From Erwinia rhapontici (lineage in GTDB: Bacteria; Pseudomonadota; Gammaproteobacteria; Enterobacterales; Enterobacteriaceae): a stretch of DNA of 64,000 bases. Every line of letters starts with the position of its first letter. Positions within the stretch are counted from its first letter, which is position 1. The position numbers were made by a program, and so were the translations under genes. Location: positions 186,001 to 250,000 of the forward strand of contig NZ_VRKO01000017.1 of NCBI RefSeq assembly GCF_012271765.1, read 5' to 3'. Positions 1-7,118 of this stretch are shown piece by piece. Under the pieces are notes generated by a model that saw only the letters and a program-made list of their open reading frames with translations, searched no databases and was not told where the DNA came from.

Positions 1-95
1 GTGAGAAAAGTCCGTTTATGACGGCAGGGCAGGAAATTACGCTGCCGGATATTGCTCCGGCGGCACAGGCGGAGATGGTGCAGCTATGGGACTGA
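1..95 (+). CDS. X: Phage tail protein X, C-terminal fragment
   Basis: The window opens inside this gene. The last 30 codons are readable and end in QLWD followed by TGA at 93-95. P2 gpX is a short tail protein with a LysM-like fold whose C-terminus has the same style (ELPD ... NLWE). The segment here reads TLPDIAPAAQAEMVQLWD. The gene after it starts within its last codons, as in other tightly packed P2 late operons. Only the 3' end is visible, so family assignment rests on position and the short match. Confidence 0.75.
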   Translation, partial: EKSPFMTAGQEITLPDIAPAAQAEMVQLWD

Positions 96-97
96 AT

Positions 98-376
98 ATG
101 GACAGGGTGGTTTCTTTCCTCGCTTACCTGCCGTCAGCCTTTCTGACTACCCTGGGGCTTTTCTCCCTGACGCAATGGGCAACGCTGATCGGCATCGTGC
201 TGGGAATACTGACATACCGGCTGAACAAGCGACATAAGCAGCGCGTTGAACAGGAAGAGGAAAAACGCACTGCCATCATGAACCGGCTGGCCGATAAGGC
301 GGGCAGCCACAACATGAATGAAGTGGTCGGGGCGTTTCAGGAAATGGCCCGGACGGAAAAAAGAGGGCGTGCGTGA
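98..376 (+). CDS. Phage holin (HP1-type)
   Basis: A protein of about 92 residues that should form the membrane lesion that triggers lysis. It has a hydrophobic N-terminal half (SFLAYLPSAFLTTLGLFSL, then WATLIGIVLGILTY) giving two likely membrane segments, and a charged helical tail (KRHKQRVEQEEEKR). It is not P2 gpY-like; it resembles the HP1-type holins found in some P2 relatives. A second in-frame ATG at 86 overlaps the end of X, so the protein may start four residues earlier. Dual starts are common in holins. The stop overlaps the endolysin start (TGATG). Confidence 0.75.
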   Translation: MDRVVSFLAYLPSAFLTTLGLFSLTQWATLIGIVLGILTYRLNKRHKQRVEQEEEKRTAIMNRLADKAGSHNMNEVVGAFQEMARTEKRGRA

Positions 377-921
377 TGGGTATTCGAAAGAAAGCGCTGA
401 TGTGCGCTGTCACGGTGATTATCGGGATTGTCGGTGTGGAGTATGCCGGGGTAGTTAGAACCAGCCCACAGGGGCTGGAGCTTATCGGCGATGCCGAATC
501 TTGCCGCCGCGATCCCTATGTTTGCCCGGCTGACAAGCTGACCGCCGGGATTGGTTCAACAACTGGCATCCGCGCCGGCCATGTGTACAGCGATAACGAA
601 ATCGCCGCGATGTGGGTTGAGGATATCAAGCGTGCTGAGCGCTGCATTGACCGGAATTTTAACGGTCGTCTGCTGACTCAGGGGCAGTTTGACGCGATGA
701 CGTCGGCGGCGTTCAACATGGGCTGCCTCAATCTGATGTGGTTTACCGACCGACTGGGCGTAAAGCAGCGCACAACCCTGTGGCGCTATGCGCAGGAAAA
801 GCGCTGGCCGGAGATGTGCAACCGGCTGACTGACTTCGTTAATGCCGCAGGCCGCAAGCTACCGGGGCTTGTTAAACGTCGTGAAGCTGAGCGGCTGATG
901 TGTCTGACACCGGAGGAGTGA
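376..921 (+). CDS. SAR endolysin, GH24 lysozyme (gpK position)
   Basis: A 181-residue phage lysozyme that cuts peptidoglycan. Residues 7-25 form a weakly hydrophobic N-terminal segment rich in Ala, Gly and Val with no cleavage site, typical of signal-anchor-release endolysins. The catalytic core follows as E41, C50 and T56 in ESCRRDPYVCPADKLT, the GH24 E-8-(D/C)-5-T spacing, with the common Cys replacing Asp. GIGSTTG follows. It starts at ATG 376, which overlaps the holin stop; a GTG lies immediately upstream at 373. The next gene overlaps its stop, so lysis genes are translationally coupled. P2 itself uses a cytosolic K endolysin, so this is a different lysis cassette. Confidence 0.9.
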   Translation: MGIRKKALMCAVTVIIGIVGVEYAGVVRTSPQGLELIGDAESCRRDPYVCPADKLTAGIGSTTGIRAGHVYSDNEIAAMWVEDIKRAERCIDRNFNGRLLTQGQFDAMTSAAFNMGCLNLMWFTDRLGVKQRTTLWRYAQEKRWPEMCNRLTDFVNAAGRKLPGLVKRREAERLMCLTPEE

Positions 922-1334
922 TGATTATTTCCCGGATCTTCTGTGCCGTGGCGGCAGTTCTGACCGTGCTGGCCATCTTCTTCGGTGTGTATTTCAGGCA
1001 GTCAGCGCAGTTGGCCAGGGCGGAAGTAAAGCAGGTCGCTGGTCAGCTGGACAGTGCGAATGCGGTGATCGGCAACGTCCAGTTAGCCATGAAAATTTTC
1101 AGCGTGATAACGGCGGAACGGGTAAATGAAAAAGAACGCGATCGGCAAAAAGGGGAGTTGCGCCGGGCAGCATTACGGGCGGAATTACAGGGTGATCGCT
1201 GTGCCTTTGAGCCTGTGCCTGTTGCTGCTGAACGCAGGTTGCTCGACCGTGCGGGCGGTATACGTCCCCGCGCAGTGCCTGCCCATTCCGGCGGAGCTGC
1301 TTCAGGCAACGCCAGTGCCTTACCCGCACCTTAG
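921..1334 (+). CDS. lysB: Inner-membrane spanin subunit (LysB/Rz-like)
   Basis: A 137-residue protein starting at ATG 921, overlapping the endolysin stop. It has an N-terminal transmembrane anchor (RIFCAVAAVLTVLAIFFGVYF) followed by a helical periplasmic region that becomes Arg- and Ala-rich. This is the layout of LysB/Rz inner-membrane spanins, which join an outer-membrane lipoprotein to disrupt the outer membrane in the last step of lysis. Most of the second half overlaps the lipoprotein spanin gene in another frame, the usual nested arrangement. Confidence 0.8.
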   Translation: MIISRIFCAVAAVLTVLAIFFGVYFRQSAQLARAEVKQVAGQLDSANAVIGNVQLAMKIFSVITAERVNEKERDRQKGELRRAALRAELQGDRCAFEPVPVAAERRLLDRAGGIRPRAVPAHSGGAASGNASALPAP

Positions 1335-1473
1335 CGGATCACGGATGTTGTACGGTGAGGCGCTGGAGTGGACGGACGCGTTACTTGATGCGCTCGACAG
1401 CGCCAATAAAGACAAAGCCGCTGCGCTGAAAATTGAGCAGCAGCGGGAGGAGGCTGAACATGCTGAAAAGTGA
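1126..1473 (+). CDS. lysC: Outer-membrane lipoprotein spanin subunit (LysC/Rz1-like)
   Basis: This frame lies mostly inside lysB and runs 115 codons. It contains a lipoprotein signal (VIAVPLSLCLLLLNAGC) with a lipobox LNAGC, so the mature lipoprotein would begin at Cys 39 if translation starts at ATG 1126. A GTG at 1192 would give a shorter signal peptide starting VIAVPLSL and is a good alternative start. Nested lipoproteins of this kind are the outer spanin partner of LysB. Its 3' end overlaps gene R by 14 bases. Confidence 0.8.
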   Translation: MKKNAIGKKGSCAGQHYGRNYRVIAVPLSLCLLLLNAGCSTVRAVYVPAQCLPIPAELLQATPVPYPHLSGSRMLYGEALEWTDALLDALDSANKDKAAALKIEQQREEAEHAEK

Positions 1474-1945
1474 ATTGCTTCGTGCTGCCATCGTCGCGCA
1501 CAACCCCTTTTTTAAGCAGGAGCCTGATCGCCTGGAAGTGTATGTCACGAAGGGCAATATTCTGGCTTCTGGTACTCCGTCACCATCGTTCGCTTACAAA
1601 TATGAGCTGAACGTGCTGGCGATGGACTACCCAGGCGATCTTGATGACCTTGCCATTCCGTTGTTGCAGTGGGCGCTTGAGTATCAATCCGAGCTGTTGT
1701 TTAACCCGGCCCGCCGTGAGAACGGCATCAGCTTTGATGCGGAAATCCTGAATAACGGCACCGCCGATATTCTTTTTGTTATCAACGCTGCTGAAAACGT
1801 GATCGTCACCAGAGATGAAAACGGGAAATTAGCAACGGTGCATCGTACAGAGCCTAAGCGAACCGATGACATGATCGGTGACTGGAAAACCCTGCTTGCC
1901 GTTAATCAGCACGGCACACCGCAGACCCTGCGGGATGGTGAGTAA
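1460..1945 (+). CDS. R: Tail completion protein gpR
   Basis: The 161-residue product corresponds in size and position to P2 gpR, which with gpS completes the tail so it can join the capsid. The start at ATG 1460 is preceded by GGGAGGAGG at 1445-1453, a strong ribosome binding site. A longer in-frame reading from 1433 lacks such a site. N-terminus MLKSELLRAAI, and WALEYQSELLFNP in the middle, fit the family. The stop overlaps the S start (TAATG). Confidence 0.88.
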   Translation: MLKSELLRAAIVAHNPFFKQEPDRLEVYVTKGNILASGTPSPSFAYKYELNVLAMDYPGDLDDLAIPLLQWALEYQSELLFNPARRENGISFDAEILNNGTADILFVINAAENVIVTRDENGKLATVHRTEPKRTDDMIGDWKTLLAVNQHGTPQTLRDGE

Positions 1946-2589
1946 TGACCCGTGAGCTGATGTTTCACGAACTGGACGCCATTATCGGGCAGGTGTTGGG
2001 CGTCACGAAACCCACCACGCGCCGCAGCATGGCCCGCAGGGTGGCAACAGATATCCGCCGCAGCCAGCAAAAGCGCATCGGCCAGCAGAAAAGCCCGGAC
2101 GGCACAGCTTACCCGGCCCGCAAGAAAAAGAAGCTACGCACCCAGGGCGGTATCAGTTTTCTGCATAACGGGCAGGTGCGCCGGTTGCGGAACTGGCGCA
2201 GCAGCAAAGGGCGCTACGGTGATCGCATGATCACCGGCTTTGATGAGGATAAGGGCGGTATTCGCTCTTTCATCCGGGCTGATATTGAGCGTTATCTCAG
2301 CATTGACCTGTCACGCAAAACGGACGTGAAAGAGAAGAAAGACCCGATGTTTAGACGGCTGCGGGGTTCCCGCTTCCTGAAGGCGACGGCATACCCGGAT
2401 GCTGCGGTTGTCGGATTCCAGGGCCGGGCGGGCCGGATTGCCGCCGTCCATCAGTACGGGCTGACGGATAAAGTGGCGCACCGCGCCAGCGCGAAATACC
2501 CGGCGCGTCCGTTGCTGGGGCTGACCCCTGCTGAAGTCGACAGTATCACTGATGCGATCATGGGCGTGATTGAAGGAGCAGGGCAATGA
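1945..2589 (+). CDS. S: Tail completion / virion morphogenesis protein gpS
   Basis: A 214-residue, basic protein (MTRELMFHELDAIIG) in the P2 gpS family of phage virion morphogenesis proteins, longer than P2 gpS (about 150). The C-terminal part, VHQYGLTDKV...YPARPLLGLTPAEVDSI, is the conserved signature of the family. The extra length is a middle insertion around residues 85-135. It is coupled to R by a one-base overlap and to V by an ATGA overlap, so R, S and V are probably co-translated. Confidence 0.88.
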   Translation: MTRELMFHELDAIIGQVLGVTKPTTRRSMARRVATDIRRSQQKRIGQQKSPDGTAYPARKKKKLRTQGGISFLHNGQVRRLRNWRSSKGRYGDRMITGFDEDKGGIRSFIRADIERYLSIDLSRKTDVKEKKDPMFRRLRGSRFLKATAYPDAAVVGFQGRAGRIAAVHQYGLTDKVAHRASAKYPARPLLGLTPAEVDSITDAIMGVIEGAGQ

Positions 2590-3137
2590 CACAGGCTGAA
2601 TCGGCACGACTGCTGCAAAACCTGATCCGTGTCGGAATTGTGATCCAGGTGGACTATTTGGAATACGTGGCGCGGGTGCAGGTCGGAGGGAATACAACTG
2701 ACTGGATAAGGTGGGGTGCACAGCGTGCCGGTGATGCACAGACGTGGTGGGCGCCAGCGGTGGGGGAACAGGTTGTAATCCTGTCCCCTGGGGGGGATCT
2801 CGAAAATGCCTTCATCGCCTTCAGTCTTTACGGTGCTGATGCGCTGCCGCCGGATACAAGCCAGACCTCACATGTCACACGCTACCCGGACGGGGCAAAA
2901 GTAAGTTATGACCCGGCCAGCGGGATGAGGAGTGTCACCGGTATTAAAAATGCGCTGGTCGATGCCAGCGGAGCGATGACCCTGAACCTGTCACAACTGA
3001 TTATTAATGCTGATGTGGTGATAAACGGAACGGTCACCCAGGGGGGCGGGAATATGTCGTCTAACGGCGTTGTGGTTCATACCCATGTTCACAGCGGTGT
3101 TCAATCGGGACCCAGTAAAACCGGAGGCCCGCAGTGA
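2586..3137 (+). CDS. V: Baseplate assembly protein gpV (tail spike)
   Basis: This 183-residue protein is the central membrane-puncturing spike of the P2 baseplate. The N-terminal OB-fold region shows the family's GxVIxVDYLxxxARVQVG pattern and TDWIRW. The C-terminal part is the repetitive beta-helical needle (LSQLIINADVVINGTVTQGG), ending in the metal-binding-like HTHVHSG found at the tip of gpV. The start overlaps the S stop. In P2 a separate Ogr-dependent promoter lies upstream of V; I see no TGT-N12-ACA site here, so V is probably read from the upstream late transcript. Confidence 0.92.
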   Translation: MTQAESARLLQNLIRVGIVIQVDYLEYVARVQVGGNTTDWIRWGAQRAGDAQTWWAPAVGEQVVILSPGGDLENAFIAFSLYGADALPPDTSQTSHVTRYPDGAKVSYDPASGMRSVTGIKNALVDASGAMTLNLSQLIINADVVINGTVTQGGGNMSSNGVVVHTHVHSGVQSGPSKTGGPQ

Positions 3138-3475
3138 GTGAATGGAAAGGTATGAACAGTGCGAACGGCGCAGCGGTTGAGGGTGATGACCATCTTAAGC
3201 AGTCGATTGCAGACATCTTGCTTACGCCGTCCGGCAGCCGTCTGATGCGTCGTGATTATGGCTCTGCAATCTTCTCTCTGATTGACCAGCCTGATAACGA
3301 CGTGACCCGGCTGAGGCTGATCTCTGCTGCTGTTATCGCGCTGTGGAAGTGGGAGCCGCGTATCACGCCGACAAACGTCACTTTTGAGAGTGCCGGGCAT
3401 GGCAGGCGGACTATGACAATCACAGCGCAGCGCAGCGATTCGCTGGGTGCCATCACAACGGATATCACGCTATGA
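3134..3475 (+). CDS. W: Baseplate assembly protein gpW
   Basis: A 113-residue product of the gpW/gp25 family that forms the inner baseplate ring. The segment SIADILLTPSGSRLMRRDYGSAIFSLID is characteristic of gp25-like proteins. It begins four bases before the end of V and its stop overlaps the start of J, keeping the V-W-J-I order of P2. Confidence 0.92.
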   Translation: MSEWKGMNSANGAAVEGDDHLKQSIADILLTPSGSRLMRRDYGSAIFSLIDQPDNDVTRLRLISAAVIALWKWEPRITPTNVTFESAGHGRRTMTITAQRSDSLGAITTDITL

Positions 3476-4383
3476 GTGGAGTTATTGACCTTTCGCAGCT
3501 GCCAGCGCCGGAAATCGTTGAGAGCCTGGATTTTGAAGTAATCCTTGCCGCACGTAAGGCGGCGCTGATCGCGCTTTACCCGGCTGATGAACAGGCCGCA
3601 ATAGCGCAGACGCTGGAGCTGGAGTCTGAGCCGATGCTGAAACATCTACAGGAAAGTGCTTATCGTGAGCTGCTTTTACGCCAGCGCGTTAATGAAGCAG
3701 CGCAGGCGCTCATGGTCGCCTATTCACGCGGTGCTGACCTTGACCAGCTGGCCGCAAATAACAACGTTAAACGACTGACGGTGAACGCTGCGGATACCGC
3801 GGCAATTCCGTCGGTCGCCGCAGTGATGGAGAGCGATGAGGATTTACGTAGCCGCATTCCAGCGGCATTCGAAGGCTTATCTGTGGCCGGGCCGACAGCC
3901 GCATATGAGTATCACGCCAAAAGTGCTGACGGGCGTGTTGCTGATGCGCGTGCTATCAGCCCGTCACCGGCTGAAGTGGTGGTGACTGTCCTCAGCCGTG
4001 AAGGCGATGGCACAGCAGCTGCGGATCTGATCGGCGTTGTCTCGTCAGCGCTAAATGATGAGAGCGTGCGCCCGGTTGCTGATCGGGTAAGCGTCAAATC
4101 GGCAGAAATCATCAGCTATGCAATTGAGGCAAAGATTTTTCTGTTGCCCGGCCCGGAAGCTGAGCCAGTTCTCGCCGCAGCCCGCGCTAACCTCAATGCC
4201 TACGCGTTGCGGCAGTCACGTATTGGACGTGATATCAACCTGTCCGCCATTTATGCCGCCCTGCATGTGGAAGGGGTGCAGCGTGTAGAGCTGGTATCAC
4301 CGGGTTCTAATGTGGTGCTCGACAACACTCAGGCGGCTTACTGCACCGGCGCGGTGGTGACCAATGGTGGGACCGATGAATAG
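3472..4383 (+). CDS. J: Baseplate wedge protein gpJ
   Basis: The 303-residue protein matches P2 gpJ in size, position and sequence style: MSGVIDLSQLPAPEIVESLDFEV at the start, then RVNEAAQALMVAYSRGADLDQLAA. It carries the baseplate J-like fold and forms the wedge with gpI. The N-terminal L..LPAP.IVE.L.FE pattern is diagnostic. The reading frame is intact. Confidence 0.93.
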   Translation: MSGVIDLSQLPAPEIVESLDFEVILAARKAALIALYPADEQAAIAQTLELESEPMLKHLQESAYRELLLRQRVNEAAQALMVAYSRGADLDQLAANNNVKRLTVNAADTAAIPSVAAVMESDEDLRSRIPAAFEGLSVAGPTAAYEYHAKSADGRVADARAISPSPAEVVVTVLSREGDGTAAADLIGVVSSALNDESVRPVADRVSVKSAEIISYAIEAKIFLLPGPEAEPVLAAARANLNAYALRQSRIGRDINLSAIYAALHVEGVQRVELVSPGSNVVLDNTQAAYCTGAVVTNGGTDE

Positions 4384-4981
4384 CATGTTGCCGCCGTCTG
4401 CAACCGACCTTGAGCGCAGACTCGCAGCGGCCTGTAGTGATATGGCAAACCTCAGCGTACCGCTGCGGGATCTGCTTAACCCTGATACCTGCCCTGTGCG
4501 TCTGCTGCCCTATCTTGCATGGTCCTGGTCTGTTGATCGCTGGGATGAAAGCTGGACGGAAAGCGTTAAGCGCAAGGTGGTGAAGGATGCTTTTTATATC
4601 CATCAGCACAAGGGAACCACAACCGCAATCCGCCGTGTTGTTGAGCCGTTCGGTTTTCTGCTGCGCATAACTGAATGGTGGAAGAACGATGAAACCCCCG
4701 GCACGTTTCGACTGGATATCGGCGTACAGGACCAGGGTATCAGTGAAGAAACCTATCAGGAGCTTGAGCGGCTGATCAGTGATGCAAAACCTGTAAGCCG
4801 TCATCTGGTGGGTATGTCGATTAATTTGCAGTCCAGCGGCAGTGTGCCGGTTGCGGCGGCCTGTTATTCCGGGGATGAGCTGACCGTTTATCCGTATATC
4901 AGCGAAGTTATCACCGTTAGCGGCGGCACCTATGGCGCCAGCGCGGTTCACATTATTGACAGCGTGAGAGTAAACGCATGA
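4376..4981 (+). CDS. I: Tail protein I (baseplate wedge)
   Basis: A 201-residue protein of the P2 gpI family, starting MNSMLPPSATDLERRLAAA. The start at ATG 4376, just before the end of J, fits the family N-terminus better than an in-frame ATG at 4364. The central LPYLAWSWSVDRWDESW motif is typical of gpI. It links the wedge to the tail-fibre protein H, whose start overlaps its stop. Confidence 0.92.
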   Translation: MNSMLPPSATDLERRLAAACSDMANLSVPLRDLLNPDTCPVRLLPYLAWSWSVDRWDESWTESVKRKVVKDAFYIHQHKGTTTAIRRVVEPFGFLLRITEWWKNDETPGTFRLDIGVQDQGISEETYQELERLISDAKPVSRHLVGMSINLQSSGSVPVAAACYSGDELTVYPYISEVITVSGGTYGASAVHIIDSVRVNA

Positions 4982-6222
4982 CAACAAAATACTATGCAAT
5001 TCTGACCACCCTGGGCGCGGGGAAGCTGGCAAACGCCGCCGCGCTGGGTACGAAATTACAGATTACCCATATGGCGCTGGGTGACGGTGGTGGCGTGCTG
5101 CCATCGCCGAACGCCAGTCAGACCGCACTAATTGGTGAAAAGCGACGCGCCCCGCTTAACTCACTCAGTGTCGACGCTGCGAACAGCAGTCAGATTATTG
5201 CTGAGCAGGTGATCCCTGAAGACGAGGGCGGTTGGTGGATTCGTGAGATTGGCCTGTTTGATGCTGATGGTGTGCTGATTGCCGTAGCGAACTGCGCTGA
5301 GACGTATAAGCCGCTACTTCAGGAGGGCAGCGGGCGCACGCAGACCGTGCGTATGATCCTGATCGTAAACAGCACTGATGCTGTGACGCTGAAGATTGAC
5401 CCGTCCGTGGTGCTTGCTACGCGTAAATATGTTGATGATTCCGCTGCTGCTATCAAAGTTTATGTGGATGCGCAGAAGGCAAGCCCGGCGTTTACCGGAA
5501 AGCCAACGGCACCGACTGCGGCGAAGGCTGACAACAGCACGCAGTTAGCGACAACGGCATTTGTTAAAAGCGTGACAGCTGACTATGCAACGACGGTAAG
5601 CCCCTCACTGAGCGGCACCCCAACGGCACCAACGGCCCAGGCGGGTAATAACTCGCAGCAGCTGGCAAACACCGCTTTTGTACAGACAGCAATTGCGGCA
5701 CTGGTGTCCGGTTCGCCTGCGGCGCTGGATACGCTGAAAGAGCTTGCGGATGCACTCGGTGGTGATGCGCATTTCTCAACGACGGTACTGAGTGCTTTGG
5801 CCGGGAAAATGGATATCACAAAAAACGGTGCTGATATTAATAACGTGGCTCAGTTTCTTGTAAACCTCGGCCTGGGAGATGCTGCAAAAAGAAGTGTTGG
5901 CTCAGGGGCAGGTCAGGTCCCGGATATGAGTTCATTTTCCAGCAGTATGAGTCCGACGCTTGGCGCGCAGTCTCTGCCGAGTGGTATGAAATTTCAGTAC
6001 GGAACATTTAGCGTAAGCGCTTCGAGTGCATCAACGACAACGGTCACGTTCAAAGAGGCATTTATTAATACATGTATCATGATCATACCCGTTTCATACG
6101 GAGGTTCTAATAATCAGATCGGTTTCGAGGCTGGTAGCTTGACGAATGTCAGTGGCTTAATCACAAAAGGAACTGGCGATACCTCCGCTAGATCAGGCAT
6201 TTATCTTGCAATAGGTTACTAA
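4978..6222 (+). CDS. H: Tail fibre protein gpH
   Basis: The 414-residue fibre attaches the phage to its host. The N-terminal ~150 residues (MTTKYYAILTTLGAGKLANAA ... GGWWIREIGLFDADG) are the conserved P2 H baseplate-binding domain. Two collagen-like TGKPTAPTA/SGTPTAPTA repeats of about 30 residues follow. The C-terminal tip (about residue 320 on) is a short beta-rich domain ending ARSGIYLAIGY. The protein is far shorter than P2 H (about 670 residues). The tip-coding DNA is visibly AT-richer than the baseplate genes, which suggests an exchanged receptor-binding end. Confidence 0.9.
   Translation: MTTKYYAILTTLGAGKLANAAALGTKLQITHMALGDGGGVLPSPNASQTALIGEKRRAPLNSLSVDAANSSQIIAEQVIPEDEGGWWIREIGLFDADGVLIAVANCAETYKPLLQEGSGRTQTVRMILIVNSTDAVTLKIDPSVVLATRKYVDDSAAAIKVYVDAQKASPAFTGKPTAPTAAKADNSTQLATTAFVKSVTADYATTVSPSLSGTPTAPTAQAGNNSQQLANTAFVQTAIAALVSGSPAALDTLKELADALGGDAHFSTTVLSALAGKMDITKNGADINNVAQFLVNLGLGDAAKRSVGSGAGQVPDMSSFSSSMSPTLGAQSLPSGMKFQYGTFSVSASSASTTTVTFKEAFINTCIMIIPVSYGGSNNQIGFEAGSLTNVSGLITKGTGDTSARSGIYLAIGY
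5482..5688 (+). repeat. Two direct repeats in the tail-fibre shaft
   Basis: Two copies of a 30-residue unit are encoded here: SPAFTGKPTAPTAAKADNST... (about 5482-5571) and SPSLSGTPTAPTAQAGNNSQ... (about 5599-5688). Each ends in QLA-TAFV. Such units are common in fibre shafts, where copy number changes by recombination. Confidence 0.85.
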
Positions 6223-6223
6223 T

Positions 6224-6652
6224 ATGACGAGCAAAATTTATTTCAGCCCAAAAACGCTTGGTTTTTATAATGAGTCGAATAAGTCAGAATCTGAGGTTGT
6301 AGGGACCTGGCCGCCGGACTTAGTGGAAATAACATTAGAAAAAAGGGAAGAGTTGCTGTCAGCCAGCGGGCTAGGCTACTCAATATCTGCTGATACAGGC
6401 GGGAATCCAATTCTTATTCCACCTCCTGCACGTACCCAGGATGATTTAATTGCTGAAACGAAAGCAAAACGCGACGAACTCAGGGCTAATGCTGATTATG
6501 CGATTGCCCCTTTAGCGGATGCCGTTGACTTGGGGGAAGAGACTGAAGAAGAGATCGTATTGCTGAAGAAATGGAGGCAGTATCGTATTGCTCTGAACCG
6601 TCTGGAACTGTCTGTTGCACCAGAAATAACATGGCCGAAAATACCAGAATAA
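6224..6652 (+). CDS. G: Tail fibre assembly chaperone gpG
   Basis: A 142-residue protein directly after H. The C-terminal half, KAKRDELRANADYAIAPLADAVD ... EEEIVLLKKWRQYRIALNRL, is the conserved tail-fibre assembly signature, and it ends with WPKIPE-type residues. It helps H trimerise. The N-terminal half is variable and AT-rich, as expected for a chaperone that co-evolves with the fibre tip. A strong hairpin terminator begins at its stop codon. Confidence 0.9.
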   Translation: MTSKIYFSPKTLGFYNESNKSESEVVGTWPPDLVEITLEKREELLSASGLGYSISADTGGNPILIPPPARTQDDLIAETKAKRDELRANADYAIAPLADAVDLGEETEEEIVLLKKWRQYRIALNRLELSVAPEITWPKIPE

Positions 6653-6684
6653 CAAAGGGAGCCGGTTGGCTCCCTTTGTTTTAT
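6651..6684. terminator. Terminator between convergent G and U
   Basis: The sequence AACAAAGGGAGCC-GGTT-GGCTCCCTTTGTT forms a 13-bp perfect stem followed by TTTA on the plus strand. It stops the V-G transcript, and by symmetry may stop the convergent FI-U transcript. Confidence 0.9.
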
Positions 6685-7112
6685 ACAAGTGACAAAATAT
6701 CGTCGAGTGTAATTCCCGCCAGCTTCTCTCGGATATCCTCACTGACTTTTTTCAGACTGAGGGTAAACTCAATCTTCTGTGCTTTACCGTCACTCATAAA
6801 TTCCGTTTTGTTTGTCGTAATCCCGGCAATAACAAACATGCCGTAGATAAAACCGGTGCCTTCAATAAGCGGCCAGGGCTTGCCACCGTAAGCCATCGTT
6901 CGCAGTGCCTCCAGCGACATATCGCCCCCGGTCACTTCCGGGTACAGCGTGCCGGTCAGGGTAATGTTGTCTTCGCCTGTACCGATGTACTGCCATTTTG
7001 CAGACTTCCCTATCCGGTCATTCTTCACATGTCGCCAGGCGGTTTCCTGCTGGAATGACTGATAGGGGATGGTATCAAGCATAAAAATGAACATACCGTA
7101 AGCCATCATCAT
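6681..7112 (-). CDS. U: Tail protein gpU
   Basis: A 143-residue tail terminator of the P2 gpU family: MMMAYGMFIFMLDTIPYQSFQ at the N-terminus and GDMSLEALRTMAYGGKPWPLIEGTG in the middle match the family closely. It starts at 7112 with CAGGGAG upstream, five bases after the T stop, so T and U are one transcript. In P2, U is followed by D on the same strand. Here U ends against the convergent gene G and D lies 5.6 kb away on the other strand. Confidence 0.92.
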   Translation of the reverse strand: MMMAYGMFIFMLDTIPYQSFQQETAWRHVKNDRIGKSAKWQYIGTGEDNITLTGTLYPEVTGGDMSLEALRTMAYGGKPWPLIEGTGFIYGMFVIAGITTNKTEFMSDGKAQKIEFTLSLKKVSEDIREKLAGITLDDILSLV

Positions 7113-7118
7113 GGGGTG

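Noticed and set aside
4307-5032. Long open frame antisense to I and the start of H
   Set aside because: It is opposite two well-supported phage genes, has no ribosome site and no recognisable protein features.
4978-6652. Invertible tail-fibre segment
   Set aside because: There is no Gin/Cin-type recombinase, no crossover-site pair and no silent alternative fibre end near H-G.
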